A stretch of 64,000 nucleotides of DNA from Draconibacterium sediminis (GTDB taxonomy: Bacteria > Bacteroidota > Bacteroidia > Bacteroidales > Prolixibacteraceae). This document shows positions 61,240 through 64,000 of this stretch, piece after piece. The DNA is taken from contig NZ_JRHC01000001.1 of assembly GCF_000949475.1 (NCBI RefSeq), forward strand, positions 372,001 through 436,000. Direction: 5' to 3'. Each line of letters starts with the position of its first letter. Position 1 is the first letter of the stretch. Position numbers and translations under genes: made by a program. Under the pieces are notes generated by a model. It was not told where the DNA came from and did not search any database. It worked only from the letters and a program-made list of their open reading frames with translations.

Positions 61240-62532
61240 ATGACCATCAAAATTAAAACAAAGGTGCATTGTTGCTTTCTTGTTTTTCTTACCATTATCG
61301 CGCAAAGCTGCGAAAGTAAAAGTACAAAAACTGCAAAGAATATCACAAATTTTGAGTCCGCCAATATAGAGGAAGTTAATCAAATTGATATTCCAGAGGC
61401 AAAAGACGCAAGAGTAGATTTCACTATTGAGAATTCAGGTAGTATGTTTGGCTACGTTAGTTCTGCCGGAAAGTTCACGAATGTTGTTAATAGACTAGCA
61501 GGTGATCTTGATCTGAGCTGTAAATCTATTAACTACAGTCTACGGAATGGAGCCAGAATACCTATTGGGAATTCTCTGAATGACTTAGGCAGTACATTGA
61601 CTGTTAAAGGCATGAATGTTGGGAATGTCCTGACAAGTGATATAAATTTAATGTTGAATGAAGCGCTTGAGAAAGCAAAGAAAGGAGAAATAGCTGTTCT
61701 TATAAGCGATGGAATTTATTCTATACCTGGAGATCCAACTTCGATCTTGGCAAGTCTTCAATCGCTTTCAATGCAAACACGCAATAATTTTGTAAAAGCC
61801 TTACAAGACGCAGACCTTATCACCTATATGGTTAAACTTAATAGCAATTTCGATGGTCGATATTATCCCGCATGTGGCGGAGTGAATGTAATAAACCAGA
61901 AGCGACCATACTATGTTTGGATTATTGGCCATGCAAATCAAATGCAAGAATTATTTCCAGATGGTTACTTCGAGAACCTACCAGGATTTGAGAATATCGT
62001 AAAATTTATTAAACTGGAAGAAATGGCCCCAAATTGTGGTCTTGTACAGTATAATCCTAAAGGAAGATCAAGATATAGGAACGACCTCGAGCTTTCTAAC
62101 GTCAGTCTGCACCATGGCGAGTTTTCTTTTTCCATCGCATTCGATTTTTCAAAGCAGCTTCTGCCGAATAGTTACTTTGATGAATTAGATATTTATGAAT
62201 GTAACTTGGATTATTCGATATCTTCTGTTGTTCCATTTGATAACCTTTCTCCAGATCAACAGGCTGGTGCCCAGGAGCCTATTAAAACGCACGGTGCGAC
62301 CCATGTCGTAACATTTGAAAAGACCGGAGCTCCATGGGGAGAAATGGAAATTTCAATTTTAAATAAAAAACCTATATGGATTGATGAGTCAAGCACTACA
62401 GATGATTGTGCAGTCGTTGACACCACGAAAACGTTTGGTCTTTCATATCTAATAGATGGCATTACCAAAGCATATGACAAAGTGAACGAGACCCCAAACT
62501 TAGCTGAATACAGAATTAGTATAAAACAATAA
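61240..62532 (+). CDS. vWA-like domain lipoprotein
   Basis: This 430-residue lipoprotein has a hydrophobic signal ending AQSC (Cys24). After a short linker, DARVDFTIENSGSMFGYVSS (about residues 57-75) matches the vWA MIDAS strand, but the first metal ligand is Glu (ENSGS) rather than Asp. GEIAVLISDGIYSI (about 147-160) matches the later DG motif. The C-terminal 150 residues are beta-rich and unassigned. It is the first of three tightly spaced plus-strand genes. It probably binds a partner protein outside the cytoplasmic membrane; the partner is unknown. Confidence 0.65.
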   Translation: MTIKIKTKVHCCFLVFLTIIAQSCESKSTKTAKNITNFESANIEEVNQIDIPEAKDARVDFTIENSGSMFGYVSSAGKFTNVVNRLAGDLDLSCKSINYSLRNGARIPIGNSLNDLGSTLTVKGMNVGNVLTSDINLMLNEALEKAKKGEIAVLISDGIYSIPGDPTSILASLQSLSMQTRNNFVKALQDADLITYMVKLNSNFDGRYYPACGGVNVINQKRPYYVWIIGHANQMQELFPDGYFENLPGFENIVKFIKLEEMAPNCGLVQYNPKGRSRYRNDLELSNVSLHHGEFSFSIAFDFSKQLLPNSYFDELDIYECNLDYSISSVVPFDNLSPDQQAGAQEPIKTHGATHVVTFEKTGAPWGEMEISILNKKPIWIDESSTTDDCAVVDTTKTFGLSYLIDGITKAYDKVNETPNLAEYRISIKQ

Positions 62533-62542
62533 ATTTATCAAT

Positions 62543-62959
62543 ATGAACCTGAATGATGTTCTTGCAAATTTGTATGAAATGGATTGGTTATATGACCAGC
62601 CCTTTAGTCTAGAGTTGTATAACAATGGGGCATATGTCCTACTTTTCTTATCTGCTTTAGCACCATCGTTTATTTTTATGGCAATTTTTTACTTTTTAAT
62701 CAAGTATCCATTCTGCAAATGGTATCATTGGCTCATTGTATTAATTGCGGGATTAATAGTAACCGATGTACTCACCCAGCGAGTCTTATATAATTTTCTT
62801 GCAGTTCCTATTGCTAACTCAGCACAAGGAATAAACAGTTTTCTTTTAAAACAAATACTACTTAACTCATTCCTTTCACTGCTGTTTGGTTTTATTGCTA
62901 CACTAATATTTAAACGTGCGCCGCTTCCACAGCATAATATTCCATGGTCTAAATCATAA
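62543..62959 (+). CDS. multi-span membrane protein of the vWA/tubulin-like operon
   Basis: This 138-residue protein has three clear hydrophobic helices: VLLFLSALAPSFIFMAIFYF (about 32-51), WLIVLIAGLIVTDVL (about 63-77) and ILLNSFLSLLFGFIATLIF (about 106-124). The N-terminus is acidic and the C-terminus is a short polar tail. It starts 10 bp after the lipoprotein stop and ends 11 bp before the tubulin-like gene, so it is an integral part of the operon. It may link the outer lipoprotein to the cytoplasmic tubulin-like protein. No family is recognised. Confidence 0.65.
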   Translation: MNLNDVLANLYEMDWLYDQPFSLELYNNGAYVLLFLSALAPSFIFMAIFYFLIKYPFCKWYHWLIVLIAGLIVTDVLTQRVLYNFLAVPIANSAQGINSFLLKQILLNSFLSLLFGFIATLIFKRAPLPQHNIPWSKS

Positions 62960-62970
62960 AAAAATATACT

Positions 62971-64000
62971 ATGCCTAAATTATACATATTTGGTATTGGC
63001 GGAACTGGATCCCGCGTTTTGAAAGCATTTACGATGCTTTTGGCTTCGGGCGTTAAGCTTGGGAATGATATAAACTCTGTAGTTCCCGTCATAATAGATC
63101 CCGATGCTTCAAATGGTGATTTAAATCGTACTGTTGATATAATCAAATTATATCAAAGTATTAGAAACGAAATTACTGATCCTGGCGAATTCTTTGGGAC
63201 GAGGTTGGAAACCGTTTATCAAACTCAAAATAATTCACCATTTGCCGCTGATCAGCTACAGTTCAATATAAATGGTGTCGAAACGAAAAAATTCAAACAA
63301 TTTATAGGAGATGGTGCTTTTTCCCCACAAAATGATGCAATAAAGGAACTTTTGTTTTCCGACAACAATCTTGAAGCGGATATGAGTGTCGGATTTAAAG
63401 GACACCCTAATATTGGTAGTGTTGTATTAAAGTCACTTGTCGATAATCCTCAGTTTGCTCAATTTGCCCAATCTTTTCAAAGAAACGATAAGATATTTAT
63501 TGTTAATTCAATTTTTGGAGGTACAGGTGCAGCTGGCTTTCCATTGTTATTAAAGGTATTGAGGAGTGGGGATCCCAAGATTACTAATTGTCAGGATATT
63601 CAAAATGCTCATATTGGTGCAATAACCGTATTACCATATTTTAATGTAACTAACGATACTGAAAGTCAGATTAGTTCTGACACGTTTATGGAAAAGGCGA
63701 AATCGGCTATGGGATATTATCAACGATCAATTATTGCCAACAACGAGCTGAATGAGTTATATTACATTGGAGATGACCTTCAAGCTACTTTTAAGAACAA
63801 TGAAGGAGCAAAAGCTCAAAAAAATGATGCGCATTTTGTTGAACTTGCTTCTGCACTTGCAATATTTGATTTTGTTAAGCAACCAGGGAATAATACTCAA
63901 ACACAATTCAAGGAATTTGGAATACAAGATGGTTCTAAACAAGATTTCACAATGTTGGATGCTACAACACGTCAACTTATAACAAAGCCAATGAGTAAGT
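62971..64000 (+). CDS. tubulin/FtsZ-like GTPase-domain protein (3'-partial)
   Basis: The frame is open from the ATG at 62971 to the window end (343 codons visible). The first strand and loop KLYIFGIGGTGSRVLKAF (residues 3-20) match the N-terminal nucleotide-binding loop of tubulin-like proteins. VVPVIIDPDASNGDL (about 39-53) follows. IVNSIFGGTGAAGFPLLLK (about 177-195) corresponds to the tubulin signature GGTG(S/A)xG. This pattern fits Pfam's Tubulin_2-type large bacterial proteins rather than FtsZ itself. Cytosolic filament formation or GTP binding is inferred. The C-terminal part and any further operon genes lie outside the window. Confidence 0.7.
   Translation, partial: MPKLYIFGIGGTGSRVLKAFTMLLASGVKLGNDINSVVPVIIDPDASNGDLNRTVDIIKLYQSIRNEITDPGEFFGTRLETVYQTQNNSPFAADQLQFNINGVETKKFKQFIGDGAFSPQNDAIKELLFSDNNLEADMSVGFKGHPNIGSVVLKSLVDNPQFAQFAQSFQRNDKIFIVNSIFGGTGAAGFPLLLKVLRSGDPKITNCQDIQNAHIGAITVLPYFNVTNDTESQISSDTFMEKAKSAMGYYQRSIIANNELNELYYIGDDLQATFKNNEGAKAQKNDAHFVELASALAIFDFVKQPGNNTQTQFKEFGIQDGSKQDFTMLDATTRQLITKPMSK

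Overview
The window looks like a chromosomal segment of a Bacteroidota bacterium, most plausibly a marine Marinilabiliales/Prolixibacteraceae relative (lineage is inference). Reasons: TAnnTTTG-type -7 promoter boxes, weak or absent Shine-Dalgarno sequences, a hybrid histidine kinase/response regulator/AraC protein, a FISUMP-type lipoprotein, a Lacal_2735-like small protein, a CarboxypepD_reg/TonB-type outer-membrane protein and an indolepyruvate:ferredoxin oxidoreductase operon. GC is moderate in the core genes and clearly lower in most of the defence genes.

Layout. (1) 1-4.9 kb: a McrBC-like type IV restriction pair (DUF3578-McrB, cut by the window edge, plus a DUF2357/PD-(D/E)XK partner) followed by a phospholipase-D-like protein. 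(2) 4.9-18.8 kb: a repeat-rich zone with small genes. It holds two copies of a probable small RNA gene, a 12-unit array with an exact 21-bp period, several families of palindromic REP-like elements, two decayed REP-associated (RAYT) transposases, and a DUF559 nuclease gene that sits exactly where related repeats carry only a 31-bp spacer. Genes here include a FISUMP lipoprotein and its outer-membrane neighbour, a GYD-domain protein, iorA-iorB and a protein with an internal duplication. (3) 18.8-41.7 kb: ordinary core genes: a DPP-IV-type peptidase, a Nif11-like peptide, a B12-binding radical SAM protein, an acyl-CoA dehydrogenase, a subtilase, an outer-membrane receptor divergent from a hybrid sensor regulator, an esterase with Cys at the nucleophile position, a TPR histidine kinase, a universal stress protein, an aldo/keto reductase and pheS. 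(4) tRNA-Arg(CCU) at 41.9 kb, after which composition and content change. (5) 42.2-60.7 kb: a defence island on the minus strand. Ten genes with gaps of 0-41 bp or short overlaps run hsdR, a winged-helix/nuclease protein, a PGN_0703-type nuclease, hsdM, hsdS, a zinc/HNH-like protein, an AAA ATPase, an HNH nuclease (Septu-like pair), mcrB, mcrC. Two further secreted or membrane-anchored genes lie between the tRNA and mcrC. (6) 61.2-64 kb, plus strand: a vWA-like lipoprotein, a membrane protein and a tubulin/FtsZ-like protein that runs off the window. This looks like a separate, poorly described multi-gene system.

The defence operon appears to fire from one promoter region upstream of hsdR, where a 9-bp perfect inverted repeat forms an operator-like site. 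It combines three DNA-targeting activities (type I restriction-modification, an AAA/HNH system and McrBC). The strongest candidates for undescribed biology are the vWA/membrane/tubulin-like operon, the DUF559-bearing repeat element with its short derivatives, the 21-bp array, and the duplicated small RNA.
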